DNA of 64,000 nucleotides. It comes from Candidatus Dormiibacterota bacterium. GTDB taxonomy: Bacteria > Chloroflexota > Dormibacteria > Aeolococcales > Aeolococcaceae. The stretch lies in NCBI GenBank assembly GCA_003142035.1, contig PLOF01000074.1, forward strand, positions 14,917-78,916. The letters are read 5' to 3'. Made by a program: the position numbers and the translations under genes. The notes beneath the pieces were generated by a model. That model ran no database searches and was not told the DNA's origin. It saw only the letters and a list, made by a program, of their open reading frames with translations. Below are positions 7,776 to 17,671 of the stretch, in pieces (the first letter of the stretch is position 1; each line of letters opens with the position of its first letter).

Positions 7776-9770
7776 GTGACCACCACCGAGACCCCCGGGG
7801 TGACCAGCCGCTGGCAGGATGAGCAGGCGGCGGGCTGCCGCACCGAGCTGGAGCTCCGCGCCTACAGCTCCCGCCTGCTGGGTCAGGATCCCCACCTGGT
7901 GCTCCACGGCGGTGGCAACACCTCGGTGAAGCTCACCGAAATCAACCTCTTTGGCGAGGCCGAGGACATCCTCTGGGTCAAGGGCAGTGGCTGGGACCTG
8001 GCCGCCATCGAGCCGGCCGGGTTTGCGCCGGTCCGGATGCGGCAGCTGCTGGCACTCGCCAAGCTCACCACACTCTCCGACACGGACATGGCACGGGAGC
8101 TCCGCATCGGCATGATCGCCCCCGCCGCGCCGGACCCGTCGGTGGAGTCGATCCTCCACGCCATCATCCCCTTCAAGTACGTCGACCACACCCACGCGGA
8201 CGCGGTCATCACCCTCACCAACTCGGTGAACGGGGTCGAACTGGTCGAGAAGGTGTACGGCGATCGTCTCCTTCTTGTCCCCTACGTGATGCCCGGCTTC
8301 AAGCTGGCCACCCTCTGCGCGGACCTGTTTCCCCGGCAGCACCACCCTCAGATGATCGGAATGCTGCTGATGAACCACGGCGTCTTCACCTGGGGTGCGA
8401 CCGCTCGTGAGTCGTATGAGCGGATGATCGAGGTCGTCTCGCTGGCCGAGGCGTGCATCCACCGTCAGGTCGGAGGCCGGCCCCGCCCCGCCGCGCCAGC
8501 GCGCAGCTCCTCCTCATCCCTGGAGGTCGCCGGCCTTCGGCGCGAGCTCTCGGAGGTGGCCCGAGCCCCAATGATCCTGCAGGTGGACGACGGGCCGACC
8601 GCGCTCTCCTTTGCCCAGCGCGCCGACGTGTCGGCCATCTCTCAGCAGGGTCCAGCGACCCCCGACCACGTGATCCGCACCAAGCGGCTGCCCCTGCTGG
8701 GACGCGACGTCGCCGCCTACGCGCGCGAATACGAGCGCTACTTCGCAGAACACTCGAACAGATCAGAACGTCCCCTGCACGCCCTGGATCCCGCACCCCG
8801 GGTCGTCATCGATCCGCAGCTGGGGGTGGTCGCGGCCGGCCGATCAGCGGCCGACGCGTCCATCGCCGCGGACATCTACCGGCATACCATCGAGATCATC
8901 CTCGACGCTGGCGACCTCGGTGGCTACCGAGCCCTCCCCGCCGAGGACATCTTCGACGTCGAGTACTGGGACCTGGAGCAGGCCAAGCTCACCAGAAAGG
9001 GCACACGGGCGCCTTTCGCCGGCGAGGTCGCCCTGGTCACGGGAGCTGCCGGGGGAATCGGTCGCGCCTGCGCGGAGCTCCTGCTGCGGCAGGGGGCTGC
9101 GGTCGTGGGCCTGGACCTCAACCCGGCCGTGGCGGAGGTGGCCCCCGGGCCAGCATGGTATGGCGCCCAGTGCGACGTGACCGACCCTGAGCAGGTGACC
9201 GCCGCGATCGCGGCCGGGGTCAAGCGGTTCGGGGGCATCGACATCGCCGTCCTCAACGCGGGCGTCTTCCCACCCAGCCAGCGCCTCGACGCCCTGGAGA
9301 TGGGAGCGTGGCATGCGGTCATGAACGTCAATCTCGAAGCGTCAGTCCTGCTCCTGCGTCACCTCCACCCCCTGTTGCGACTGGCGCCCGGCGGCGGGAG
9401 GGTGGTGGTGATCGGCTCCAAGAACGTGCCGGCCCCGGGCCCTGGTGCGGCCACCTACTCGGCCTCCAAGGCAGCCCTCACCCAGGTGGCGCGGGTGGCC
9501 GCCCTGGAGTGGGGTGCGGACGGCATCAGGGTCAACGTGATCCATCCCAACGCAGTCTTCGACACCGGGCTGTGGACGGCGGAGATCATCGAGGCCCGCG
9601 CGCGCCAGTACGGTTTGAGCGTCGCCCAGTACCGAGCCAACAACGTGATGCGGGTGGAGGTGCGCAGTCAGGACGTGGCCGAGATGTGCGTGGCCATGTG
9701 CGGGCCCGCCTTTGCCAGCACCACCGGTGCGCAGGTTCCCGTCGATGGCGGCAACGATCGGGTCATTTGA
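7776..9770 (+). CDS. Bifunctional rhamnulose-1-phosphate aldolase-like / short-chain dehydrogenase
   Basis: N-terminal class II aldolase motifs (HGGGNTSVK, VDHTHADAVI, NHGVFTWG), C-terminal SDR (ALVTGAAGGIGRA, YSASKAAL); GTG start chosen within ORF 7641..9770, GTG 7761 is an alternative. Confidence 0.88.
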   Translation: MTTTETPGVTSRWQDEQAAGCRTELELRAYSSRLLGQDPHLVLHGGGNTSVKLTEINLFGEAEDILWVKGSGWDLAAIEPAGFAPVRMRQLLALAKLTTLSDTDMARELRIGMIAPAAPDPSVESILHAIIPFKYVDHTHADAVITLTNSVNGVELVEKVYGDRLLLVPYVMPGFKLATLCADLFPRQHHPQMIGMLLMNHGVFTWGATARESYERMIEVVSLAEACIHRQVGGRPRPAAPARSSSSSLEVAGLRRELSEVARAPMILQVDDGPTALSFAQRADVSAISQQGPATPDHVIRTKRLPLLGRDVAAYAREYERYFAEHSNRSERPLHALDPAPRVVIDPQLGVVAAGRSAADASIAADIYRHTIEIILDAGDLGGYRALPAEDIFDVEYWDLEQAKLTRKGTRAPFAGEVALVTGAAGGIGRACAELLLRQGAAVVGLDLNPAVAEVAPGPAWYGAQCDVTDPEQVTAAIAAGVKRFGGIDIAVLNAGVFPPSQRLDALEMGAWHAVMNVNLEASVLLLRHLHPLLRLAPGGGRVVVIGSKNVPAPGPGAATYSASKAALTQVARVAALEWGADGIRVNVIHPNAVFDTGLWTAEIIEARARQYGLSVAQYRANNVMRVEVRSQDVAEMCVAMCGPAFASTTGAQVPVDGGNDRVI

Positions 9771-10787
9771 ATGGCTACTCAGGGCGATGCACCAGAGCTC
9801 GGTCTGGGCCGGCCACCGGGTGTCGAGCGTGACGTCGAGCTGATGACCCGCGTCGCCTCTCAGTACTACCTGGAGGGAATGACGCAGGAAGCGGTGGCAC
9901 GCTCCCTTCGTCTCTCCCGGCCCAAGGTTGGGCGCTTGCTCGATCGTGCCCGGCGAGTTGGCATCGTGGAGATCACGGTGAATGTCCACCCCGACCTCGG
10001 CCTTCGAGTGGAGGCCGAGTTGCTTTCACAGTTTGGACTTGACCAGGTTCTCCTGGTCAACGACCAGACCGATGAAGCGGGTCAGCGGGCGTCAGTGGCT
10101 CGGGCGACCGCTGGGTTCCTCAAACGGCAGCTCAAGGACGGAGACGTGGTGGCGCTGGGCATGGGTCGGAATGTCGGCGCGGTGCCCGACTTCGTCGGCA
10201 CTCCCCCCGCGCGCGCGGCGACGTTCGTCAGTGCCATCGGAGGGTCGCCGCTGATGGATACCGGCGTCAATCCGAATGAGATCTGCCGCCGCCTCGCCGA
10301 AGCGTTCAGGGGCAGTGCCGAAGTCCTGTATGCGCCCGCCTATGCGGAGACGCCAGAGGTGCGGGATGCGTTTGTGCATCACGACGAGGTGCGCGATGTC
10401 CTCGGGCGCGCTCGCACTGCCAACGTCGCCCTGATCGGGATCGGTAACGCCCGGGACGACAGCGCCGTGGTGAGAATGGGCTGCTTCTCCGTGTCCGAGA
10501 TGCGCGGACTGCGCGACCACGGGGCGGTTGGCGATATCCTCGGATCCTTCTTCGACGCGGATGGCCAGACCGTTGTCGGCGGAATGGGAGATCGCGTGGT
10601 GGCGATCGATCGCGCGGATCTCGAGAGGATCCAAGCCGTGGTCGCGATCTCCAGCGAGAGGGACAAGGGTGACGCGATTCTGGGTGCGCTGCGCAGCGGC
10701 ATGGTGAACGTCCTGGTCACCACGCTCTCCACGGCTCGCACTGTGCTCGATCTTTCGGCGCGCCCGCGCCGCGCCGGGGTTGGCTAG
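9771..10787 (+). CDS. SorC/DeoR-type sugar-binding transcriptional regulator
   Basis: HTH AVARSLRLSRPKVGRLLDRAR followed by SorC-like effector domain (GMGRNVGAVPDFV, IGNARDDSAVVRMG). Confidence 0.85.
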   Translation: MATQGDAPELGLGRPPGVERDVELMTRVASQYYLEGMTQEAVARSLRLSRPKVGRLLDRARRVGIVEITVNVHPDLGLRVEAELLSQFGLDQVLLVNDQTDEAGQRASVARATAGFLKRQLKDGDVVALGMGRNVGAVPDFVGTPPARAATFVSAIGGSPLMDTGVNPNEICRRLAEAFRGSAEVLYAPAYAETPEVRDAFVHHDEVRDVLGRARTANVALIGIGNARDDSAVVRMGCFSVSEMRGLRDHGAVGDILGSFFDADGQTVVGGMGDRVVAIDRADLERIQAVVAISSERDKGDAILGALRSGMVNVLVTTLSTARTVLDLSARPRRAGVG

Positions 10788-10833
10788 ATGACTTCCTTGC
10801 CAGGCCCGGGCCAGTCGTGCTGAGCCCTTCTCC

Positions 10834-11802
10834 GTGATGACCCGGCCGGCCGAGCATGGCACTCTCGACCCGCGCGTCCTCTGTGCGGGCATTCTTGTCG
10901 GCGACCTCTTCGTGCCCCCGCTGCCTCGCCTGCCAACGGCCGGTGAGCTCCTGCTGACCGGTGACTTCCTTCTGGAGACCGGGGGCTGCGCGGCCAACGT
11001 CGCGGTGGCCCTGTCGAAGTTGGGCGTCGGCTCCAGGGTCGTGGGAAGGGTTGGCCATGACGCCTTCGGCGACTTTGTCTGCTCGGCGCTGGCGGAGCAC
11101 GGGGTCGACGTCTCATTCATCGGACGGTCGGAGACGCTGGGCACATCAAAGACCGTGATCGTCCCCGTGGTCGGTGAAGACCGGCGTTACATACACACGC
11201 TGGGTGCCAACGCCGATCTCACGGAACGGGACTTCGGCCCCGAAGCGATGTCCGGGGTCGAGGTTGTCTACCTGGGTGGCTACCTGGTTCTGCCCGGCCT
11301 CCACCCGGGGGCGGTGATCGCGCTTTTCGAAGCGGCGCATCGAGCGGGCGCGCGAACGCTGCTGGACGTGGTCCTCCCCGGAGGGGCTGAAGCCTCGATG
11401 GACGATCTGCGCTCGATCCTGCCGAGCGTTGACTTCTTCCTGCCCAACTGCGACGAGGCGAGCCAGTTGACGGGCGAGCGGGACCCAGAGCGCCAGGCCG
11501 CCATCTTCAACGAGGCCGGCGCCGAAACCGCGATCATCACCATGGGCTCCGGGGGGTCGCTGGTTCGCACCGCGACCTACACCCGACAATTCACCGCTCC
11601 GAGCGTCGATGTGGTTGACGGTTCAGGAGCCGGCGATGCGTTCACTGCGGGGCTGATCGTCGGCATCCTTGAGGGCTGGCCCTTGGAGCGGTCCGTAGGG
11701 TTCGCAAGCCGGGCCGGCGCTCTCGCGTGCACTGCACTGGGCTGCACAGATGGCATCTCGGATCGGCAGCAAGTGTCCGCCATGGCTGGACAGGATCGCT
11801 GA
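10834..11802 (+). CDS. PfkB family carbohydrate kinase
   Basis: GGCAANVAVALSKLG, VDVVDGSGAGDAFTAGL. Confidence 0.88.
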   Translation: MMTRPAEHGTLDPRVLCAGILVGDLFVPPLPRLPTAGELLLTGDFLLETGGCAANVAVALSKLGVGSRVVGRVGHDAFGDFVCSALAEHGVDVSFIGRSETLGTSKTVIVPVVGEDRRYIHTLGANADLTERDFGPEAMSGVEVVYLGGYLVLPGLHPGAVIALFEAAHRAGARTLLDVVLPGGAEASMDDLRSILPSVDFFLPNCDEASQLTGERDPERQAAIFNEAGAETAIITMGSGGSLVRTATYTRQFTAPSVDVVDGSGAGDAFTAGLIVGILEGWPLERSVGFASRAGALACTALGCTDGISDRQQVSAMAGQDR

Positions 11803-11850
11803 GGGTGATCAGCATCATCCTCACTGCTGTGGGCGCGGTCAGCCCCGATC

Positions 11851-12417
11851 ATGAGGAGTGCTCGAACTGTGTTGACACATGATCAGATCCAGGCCGCTCG
11901 GCGGCGAGCGGCGCAGCTGCTCGAGGAGGCCGGGTTCGTCCTCACCGCCGAGGAGAAAGACAGCATCGAGGTGTCCGACTTCGGCCTGTCAGAGCTCGAT
12001 CAAACGGGGCTGGAGGTTGTCGTGTACGTGAACACGCAGCGTGTCTGCGCCAAGGAGCTCGTGATGTTCCCCGGCCAGACCTGCCCCGAGCATCGCCATC
12101 CGCCGTTCGACGGTACCCTCGGCAAGGAGGAGACGTTCCGCTGCCGCAGGGGCCTGGTGTACCTCTACCTGGAGGGTCAGCCGGCGGAGAGTCCCACCTG
12201 CCGGCCGGCGAAGGTGGACCAGGGCGCGTACACGGTGTGGCACGAGGTGATCCTCCGACCGGGTCAGCAACAGATCGTCCCGCCCAACACGCTGCACTGG
12301 TTCCAAGCGGGGCCGGAAGGTGCCATCGTCTCGGAGTTTTCCACGCAGAGCCGTGACGATCTCGACGTCTTCACGGACCCTGACATCGCTCGGACCACCG
12401 TGGTCGCGTCGAGCTGA
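11851..12417 (+). CDS. D-lyxose/D-mannose isomerase family cupin
   Basis: Cupin with CPEHRHPPFDGTLGKEETFRCRRGLVYLY and PPNTLHWFQAGPEGAIVSEFST. Confidence 0.75.
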   Translation: MRSARTVLTHDQIQAARRRAAQLLEEAGFVLTAEEKDSIEVSDFGLSELDQTGLEVVVYVNTQRVCAKELVMFPGQTCPEHRHPPFDGTLGKEETFRCRRGLVYLYLEGQPAESPTCRPAKVDQGAYTVWHEVILRPGQQQIVPPNTLHWFQAGPEGAIVSEFSTQSRDDLDVFTDPDIARTTVVASS

Positions 12418-12579
12418 GCTTCAGCGGCCGCCGTCCCAACCGACCGAGGGGAATGCGCCCAGCCGCCACCCGCCGAACGACCTCAGGAATCCAAGCCATC
12501 CGGCCGTGTCGATCACGGCGGGCAGGGTGACAAGGTGTGGGGACGCCGGAGGGCCCCTCCCCCCGACCGCGTACGGTGG

Positions 12580-14337
12580 ATGAAAAGCGTGGTCACCCTC
12601 CTGAACCGATGGGCGCCGGCCGAGCAACCGGTGCCCTCTGATCCGCCCCGGGGCCAAGAGCTGCTGGCCAACCCGGAGCTCAACAAGGACGCCGCCTTCA
12701 GCGAGCAGGAGCGAGCCGATCACGGCCTGCGCGGGCTGCTCCCCTGGCGGACGCTGACCATCCGCCAGCAGGTAGCCCTGGAATTCGAGCACCTCCGCCG
12801 CAAGGAGGACGACCTGGAGCGCTACATCGGCCTGACCGCGCTCCACGATCGCAACGAGACGCTCTATTACCGCATGCTCATCGACCATCTCGAGGAGCTG
12901 GCGCCGATCGTCTACACGCCCACGGTGGGCTACGCGTGCCGGGCCTACAGCCATCTGCTGCGGCGCCCCCAGGGACTGTGGATCACCCCCGACGACATCG
13001 ACCGCATTCCCGAGTTGCTCCGCAACGCAGGCCGGCCCGACGTCCGCCTGATCGTGGCCACCGACAACGAGCGCATCCTCGGTCTCGGTGACCAGGGGGC
13101 CGGGGGGATGGGCATCCCGGTCGGGAAGCTGGCGTTGTACACGGCCGGAGCCGGCATCCGTCCCACGCTCACGCTGCCCGTCTCGCTGGACTGCGGGACG
13201 GACAACGCCGGCCTCCTGGGCGACCGGCTGTACCTCGGTTACCCCAAGCCGCGGCTGCGAGGCGCCGCCTACGACGGCTTCATCGAGGCCTTTGTACAGG
13301 CCGTGGAGGACGTCTTCCCTCACGCCGTGCTGCAGTGGGAAGACTTCAAACAGCACAACGCGATCCGGCTCCTGGACCGGTACCGGCAGCGGATACCCAG
13401 CTTCAACGACGACATGCAGGGGACCGCTGCGGTGGTGCTGGGGGGCATCCTGGCGGCATTGGCCGAGATCGGGGGAACGCTGGGCGACCAGCGGGCGCTG
13501 TTCGTCGGCGCCGGCGCCGCCGGCATCGGCATCGCCCGGCTGCTCCAGGCGGCAATGCGAGAATCCGGTGCGCCCGAGGAGACGGTGCGCCGCGCGGTGG
13601 TGATGATCGACTCGCGCGGCCTGATTTTCGAGGGGCGCGACCAGGTCGAGGAGGACAAGCTCCCCTACGCGATGCCCCGCGAGGAGCTTGCACGGCTCGG
13701 GCTCGAGCCCGGCCCCTCCTGCGACCTGGAGACGGTGATCCGCCAGGTGGCGCCCACCGTGCTGGTGGGGACCAGCGGACGGGCCGGCATCTTCACCCAA
13801 GCCGCCATCCGCGAGCTGGCCACGCGCACCCGCCGCCCCGTGGTGCTGGTGCTCTCCAACCCGACCTCGAACTCGGAGGCGGTGCCCGCCGACGTGCTGG
13901 CCTGGAGCGACGGGCGGGCCCTGGTGGCCACCGGAAGCCCGTTCCCGCCGGTTGAGGTGGAGGGCCGGGAGCGCCTGATCTCGCAGGCCAACAACGTCTT
14001 CGTCTTCCCCGGGGTGGGGCTGGGCGCCATGGTGGCACGCGCCCGCGAGCTCACCGACGGCATGTTCCTGGCGGCCGCATCCACGCTCGCCGAGATGGTG
14101 ACCCCCGAGCGCCTGGCCCAGGGCGCGCTCTTTCCGGCGCTCACCGACCTGCGAGCGGTCTCGCGCCGGATCGCCATCGCCGTCGCGCGCCAGGCCCGCG
14201 ACCGGGGGCTGGGCCGTCTGGTGGCAGACGAGGAGATCGAGGCCGCCGTGGACGCGACCATGTGGGACCCGGCCTACGAGGGCACTGCGGCAGATAGCCT
14301 CTCGCCGGCGCCGGAGCCGGCGCAACGCCATCTCTAG
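12580..14337 (+). CDS. NAD-dependent malic enzyme
   Basis: YTPTVGYACRAYSHLLRRPQGL, ILGLGDQGAGGMGIPVGKLALYTA, SFNDDMQGTAAVVLGG, SNPTSNSEA. Confidence 0.93.
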   Translation: MKSVVTLLNRWAPAEQPVPSDPPRGQELLANPELNKDAAFSEQERADHGLRGLLPWRTLTIRQQVALEFEHLRRKEDDLERYIGLTALHDRNETLYYRMLIDHLEELAPIVYTPTVGYACRAYSHLLRRPQGLWITPDDIDRIPELLRNAGRPDVRLIVATDNERILGLGDQGAGGMGIPVGKLALYTAGAGIRPTLTLPVSLDCGTDNAGLLGDRLYLGYPKPRLRGAAYDGFIEAFVQAVEDVFPHAVLQWEDFKQHNAIRLLDRYRQRIPSFNDDMQGTAAVVLGGILAALAEIGGTLGDQRALFVGAGAAGIGIARLLQAAMRESGAPEETVRRAVVMIDSRGLIFEGRDQVEEDKLPYAMPREELARLGLEPGPSCDLETVIRQVAPTVLVGTSGRAGIFTQAAIRELATRTRRPVVLVLSNPTSNSEAVPADVLAWSDGRALVATGSPFPPVEVEGRERLISQANNVFVFPGVGLGAMVARARELTDGMFLAAASTLAEMVTPERLAQGALFPALTDLRAVSRRIAIAVARQARDRGLGRLVADEEIEAAVDATMWDPAYEGTAADSLSPAPEPAQRHL

Positions 14338-14343
14338 GCGCGG

Positions 14344-15363
14344 GTGACGACGATGTGGCGCGCGACCGTCGCGGGGCACATCTGCGCTGACCTGCGACCG
14401 AAACTGAGCGGCAACGAGCGCATCGTCCCCGGCGCGATCATCGAGGTGGGCCCGCTCGACATTCGGCCGGGGGGCTCAGTGGCCAACACCGGGGGCGATC
14501 TGGCCGCGCTCGGGGCGCAGGTGCTCCTGGTCGCTGACCTGGGTGATGACGAGCTGGGATCGGCCGTCGCCCGTGCCCTCTCGACGTTTGGCGCCGACTG
14601 TCAAGGCGTCCGGCACGTCGCGGGCTTGACGACCTCGTACTCGCTGGTCTTCGAGCCCCCTGGAACCGATAGGTCCTTCTGGCACCACGTGGGTGCCAAT
14701 GCCCGCTTCGATGGGGCCCGAGTGCAACCGGACGCGACCGATCTGGTGCATCTTGGCTACCCAGCACTGCTACCGCTCCTGCACGCTGACTGTGGCAGTC
14801 GCCTTCGAGACCTCCTGGCCCGGGTACGTCAGGCGGGAACCACGACGTCGCTCGACCTCTCCTTTGTGACCCCGGGGTCGCCTGCGGCAGAGGTCGACTG
14901 GCGGCTCCTGCTCCAGCGGACTGCCCCATTGGTTGACGTCCTCTCCCCGAGCGTGGACGACCTGGTCAGCGCACTGGGTGTCGCGAGCCCGACGTCGGTC
15001 TCAGAGGTGCGGGAGCTGGGACGCGTCCTGCTGGGGCTGGGCTCCGCCGTGGTCCTGTTGACCAATGGGGAGCAGGGGATGCACCTCTTCACCGCAGGTC
15101 AAGATCGACTGTCACGCGCCGGGCGCTGTCTATCTGAGCGTGCCGAAGCGTGGGCGGACCGCGAGCTGTACCTGCCTGCGTCCGCCAGTGGGCCCCTCGC
15201 CACCACGGGCGCAGGCGACGCCGCCACCGCCGGCCTGCTCTTTGGCGTCCTCGCGGGAAGTGACGCCGACGAGGCGGCGACGATTGCCGCGCGCGCAGCG
15301 GCCCTCAAGGTTGCGGGGCACCAGCGACTCTCGCGCTACACGACCACGGCGCGGAGCGACTGA
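14344..15363 (+). CDS. PfkB family carbohydrate kinase (second copy)
   Basis: GGSVANTGGDLAALGAQVLLVADLG, ATTGAGDAATAGLLFG. Confidence 0.85.
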   Translation: MTTMWRATVAGHICADLRPKLSGNERIVPGAIIEVGPLDIRPGGSVANTGGDLAALGAQVLLVADLGDDELGSAVARALSTFGADCQGVRHVAGLTTSYSLVFEPPGTDRSFWHHVGANARFDGARVQPDATDLVHLGYPALLPLLHADCGSRLRDLLARVRQAGTTTSLDLSFVTPGSPAAEVDWRLLLQRTAPLVDVLSPSVDDLVSALGVASPTSVSEVRELGRVLLGLGSAVVLLTNGEQGMHLFTAGQDRLSRAGRCLSERAEAWADRELYLPASASGPLATTGAGDAATAGLLFGVLAGSDADEAATIAARAAALKVAGHQRLSRYTTTARSD

Positions 15364-15394
15364 AGGCGGACACCCGCCACCTGCAGCGTCTGCG

Positions 15395-16267
15395 CTACCT
15401 GGCGGCGAACGCCCCCATCGTGGTCTGAAACGAGCGCCGTGCCTGCTCCCGGAGCGCGAGGTGGCGGAAGTCCTCGGAGAGGATCTCCACGCCCCAGGGC
15501 CCCGCGTAGCCGGTCGCCCGGATGGCGGCGATGAAGCCGGAGACGTCCTGATCACCCTCTCCGCACAATCGTCGGAAGTTCAGCGTGTCCTCCGACAGGG
15601 TCGCGCCACGGACCTGCTCGTCTGCGTCATCCAGCTCGACAGCGAAGATGTAACGCGCCGGCAGTTCTCGAATCTCGGCAAAGTCAACTCCGCCGCGCGC
15701 CATATGCCAGAGGTCCAGCATCAGGCCACCGTTGGCCTGGCCCGCGTCATCGACGAGCCTGCGTCCGAGGGTCAGATCCTTGACCTGCCCGAAGGGCATG
15801 GGTTCGAGAGCAATGCGCGTGCCTGCGTCCGCTGCCTGGCGGCACAGCTCGGCGAAGGACTCCACCAGCTGGCCCCACGGCCACGCGTGGCCGTCGATCT
15901 CGCTGCCAACCTTGATCTGTCGAGGCCGGAGTCGCTCGGCTGCCCGGAGGAGGTCGACCCGGACCAGATCGCTCGCATGGCGCCGGGATCCGGTGGCAAA
16001 CCAGTCGTTCAACATCTCCAGCTCGAGGTGAACCATGGCGTGCGTCGCGAGCATCGCGGCGATGGCATCGAAGCCGGATGTCGCCTCGGCCGCTGCCAGA
16101 TCCGCATGGACGATGCCAAAGCCGCGGTAGCCGGCGTCAGCCGCCGCCTCGATGCGCGATGGCAATGAGAACGGACTGCGCTCGTCGCCGCGGTTGGGCC
16201 CGGCGTCGCCCGCCGTCGTCCAGCAGGAAGCGAGCAGCTCGACGGGCTGGGATCCGAGCGCTGTCAT
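15395..16267 (-). CDS. TIM-barrel sugar phosphate isomerase/epimerase
   Basis: AADAGYRGFGIVHADLA, IALEPMPFGQVKDL, GLMLDLWHMARGGVD, GPWGVEILSEDFR. Confidence 0.82.
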   Translation of the reverse strand: MTALGSQPVELLASCWTTAGDAGPNRGDERSPFSLPSRIEAAADAGYRGFGIVHADLAAAEATSGFDAIAAMLATHAMVHLELEMLNDWFATGSRRHASDLVRVDLLRAAERLRPRQIKVGSEIDGHAWPWGQLVESFAELCRQAADAGTRIALEPMPFGQVKDLTLGRRLVDDAGQANGGLMLDLWHMARGGVDFAEIRELPARYIFAVELDDADEQVRGATLSEDTLNFRRLCGEGDQDVSGFIAAIRATGYAGPWGVEILSEDFRHLALREQARRSFQTTMGAFAAR

Positions 16268-16542
16268 CGCTCCTCGAGTGTCCGGACGTCAAGGGGCCGG
16301 CAGGTCTGGATCACGGGGATGCGTCGTCAGCTGGCCGGCTCTCTGGAACTCCATTCTGCGCTCGCACCACATTCGGTACGTCACGACACGATCAAACGCG
16401 CCAGACGGTGCTCTTCGCGACCGCAGGGGCCTCCCCGTCCCCAGGGGGCCGCTTCTCCCTCGCACCGCCAGCTTCCGGCGGGATCGGCTCCGTGTGCGTC
16501 GACGAAGGCGAATGCTAGCCTTGGCGCCTGCTGCTCCGGGGC

Positions 16543-16616
16543 GGGTGGCTGTCCGCCGCGTGGTGGAAACCGAAGGGGTGGGTGGCTGTCCGCCGCGTTG
16601 TGGAGACCTAAGGGAC
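16543..16616. repeat. Two-copy tandem repeat, 37-bp period
   Basis: gggtggctgtccgccgcg at 16543-16560 and again at 16580-16597, followed by similar flanks (tggtggaaaccgaagg / ttgtggagacctaagg). Confidence 0.8.
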
Positions 16617-16630
16617 CGGTGATCCTCAGA

Positions 16631-17185
16631 ATGGGAGGGCTTTTCGTGGGTCGGACGCGTCGTCTCATCGCCTGGTGGGGGTTCGGAGTGGCGGCCCTTG
16701 CCGCTGCCGGGTGCGGGAGCACCTCTACCGTCGCCACGCCGGCCACCGCGGCTCCGACCGTCACCGCGTCTCCGGCCACCACCAAGACACCCGCCGCCAC
16801 CTCGCCAGCGGCGACCGCGACGTCGACAACGGTGGCAGGTGTCACCGGCGGAGCCGGCGACACCTCCGCCAACCCCGACCAGACCTTCATCTGCGGGGCA
16901 TCCGGCACCATGGACGGCACCCTCGTTGCCTACCTCACCGTCGCCGGCTCCGACTCGACGTCGGCGAAGTCGCTCTGCACCAGCCTGGAGGGGGCAGCGG
17001 GCTGGGTCGCGATAACCACCATTTCTGCCGGTGAGTACGAGTCCGTCCCGGAGTGTTACATGACCCTGGGCGGGGGCGTCATCACCGCTCGCATCTACAC
17101 GGCCAAGGGCGGCAGCGATGCGCAGACGAAAGTGCTCTGCGACACCCTTCTCGCGGGTTCCACCCTGCCGACGCTCGCTCCCTGA
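16631..17185 (+). CDS. Putative lipoprotein of unknown function
   Basis: Signal peptide and lipobox VAALAAAGCGS, then Thr/Ala-rich linker. Confidence 0.65.
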   Translation: MGGLFVGRTRRLIAWWGFGVAALAAAGCGSTSTVATPATAAPTVTASPATTKTPAATSPAATATSTTVAGVTGGAGDTSANPDQTFICGASGTMDGTLVAYLTVAGSDSTSAKSLCTSLEGAAGWVAITTISAGEYESVPECYMTLGGGVITARIYTAKGGSDAQTKVLCDTLLAGSTLPTLAP

Positions 17186-17257
17186 CGCGGCGGAAGCCGG
17201 GCAGGCGACAGTACCCCGCCCCGTTGCGCGGAAGGCGGGAGTATCGTCTCGGCCGTC

Positions 17258-17671
17258 ATGCCGCGATGGGCCTCGGTGCTCCCGCTCTGCCTCTTTGCAG
17301 CCGCCACCATCGCGGGGTGCGGCAGCCCGGTCGACACGAGCAACCTCACCCAGGTCCAGATGAGCTCCTCGCAGGCCCTCCCGCCCCCCTACGGGTCGGC
17401 ACAGGCGGTGCTCACCTCCGCGACATCCCTGGCGACCTTCCGGAAGGCGATGTCCTCGAACGGCATCGGCCTGAGTGGCACCACCACGACCAGCGATGGC
17501 TGCGCCGGTGGGACCCAGTACACCATCGTCCTGGTGAGGAGCGGCGGCAAGGGATCGACGACGCTCAACGCCTACGCCTGCGGGGGCCAGATCACCGGCA
17601 ACATGGACGGGAACGTATCGGGATTCCTCGACTACGTCAGGCCCCTGCTGGTCGCGACGCCGTCAGGGTAG
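17258..17671 (+). CDS. Putative lipoprotein of unknown function
   Basis: Signal peptide with lipobox FAAATIAGCGS. Confidence 0.6.
   Translation: MPRWASVLPLCLFAAATIAGCGSPVDTSNLTQVQMSSSQALPPPYGSAQAVLTSATSLATFRKAMSSNGIGLSGTTTTSDGCAGGTQYTIVLVRSGGKGSTTLNAYACGGQITGNMDGNVSGFLDYVRPLLVATPSG

Noticed and set aside
12421-14379. 652-aa ORF on the - strand opposite malic enzyme
   Set aside because: Antisense ORF caused by high GC third positions; the + strand frame has clear malic enzyme motifs.
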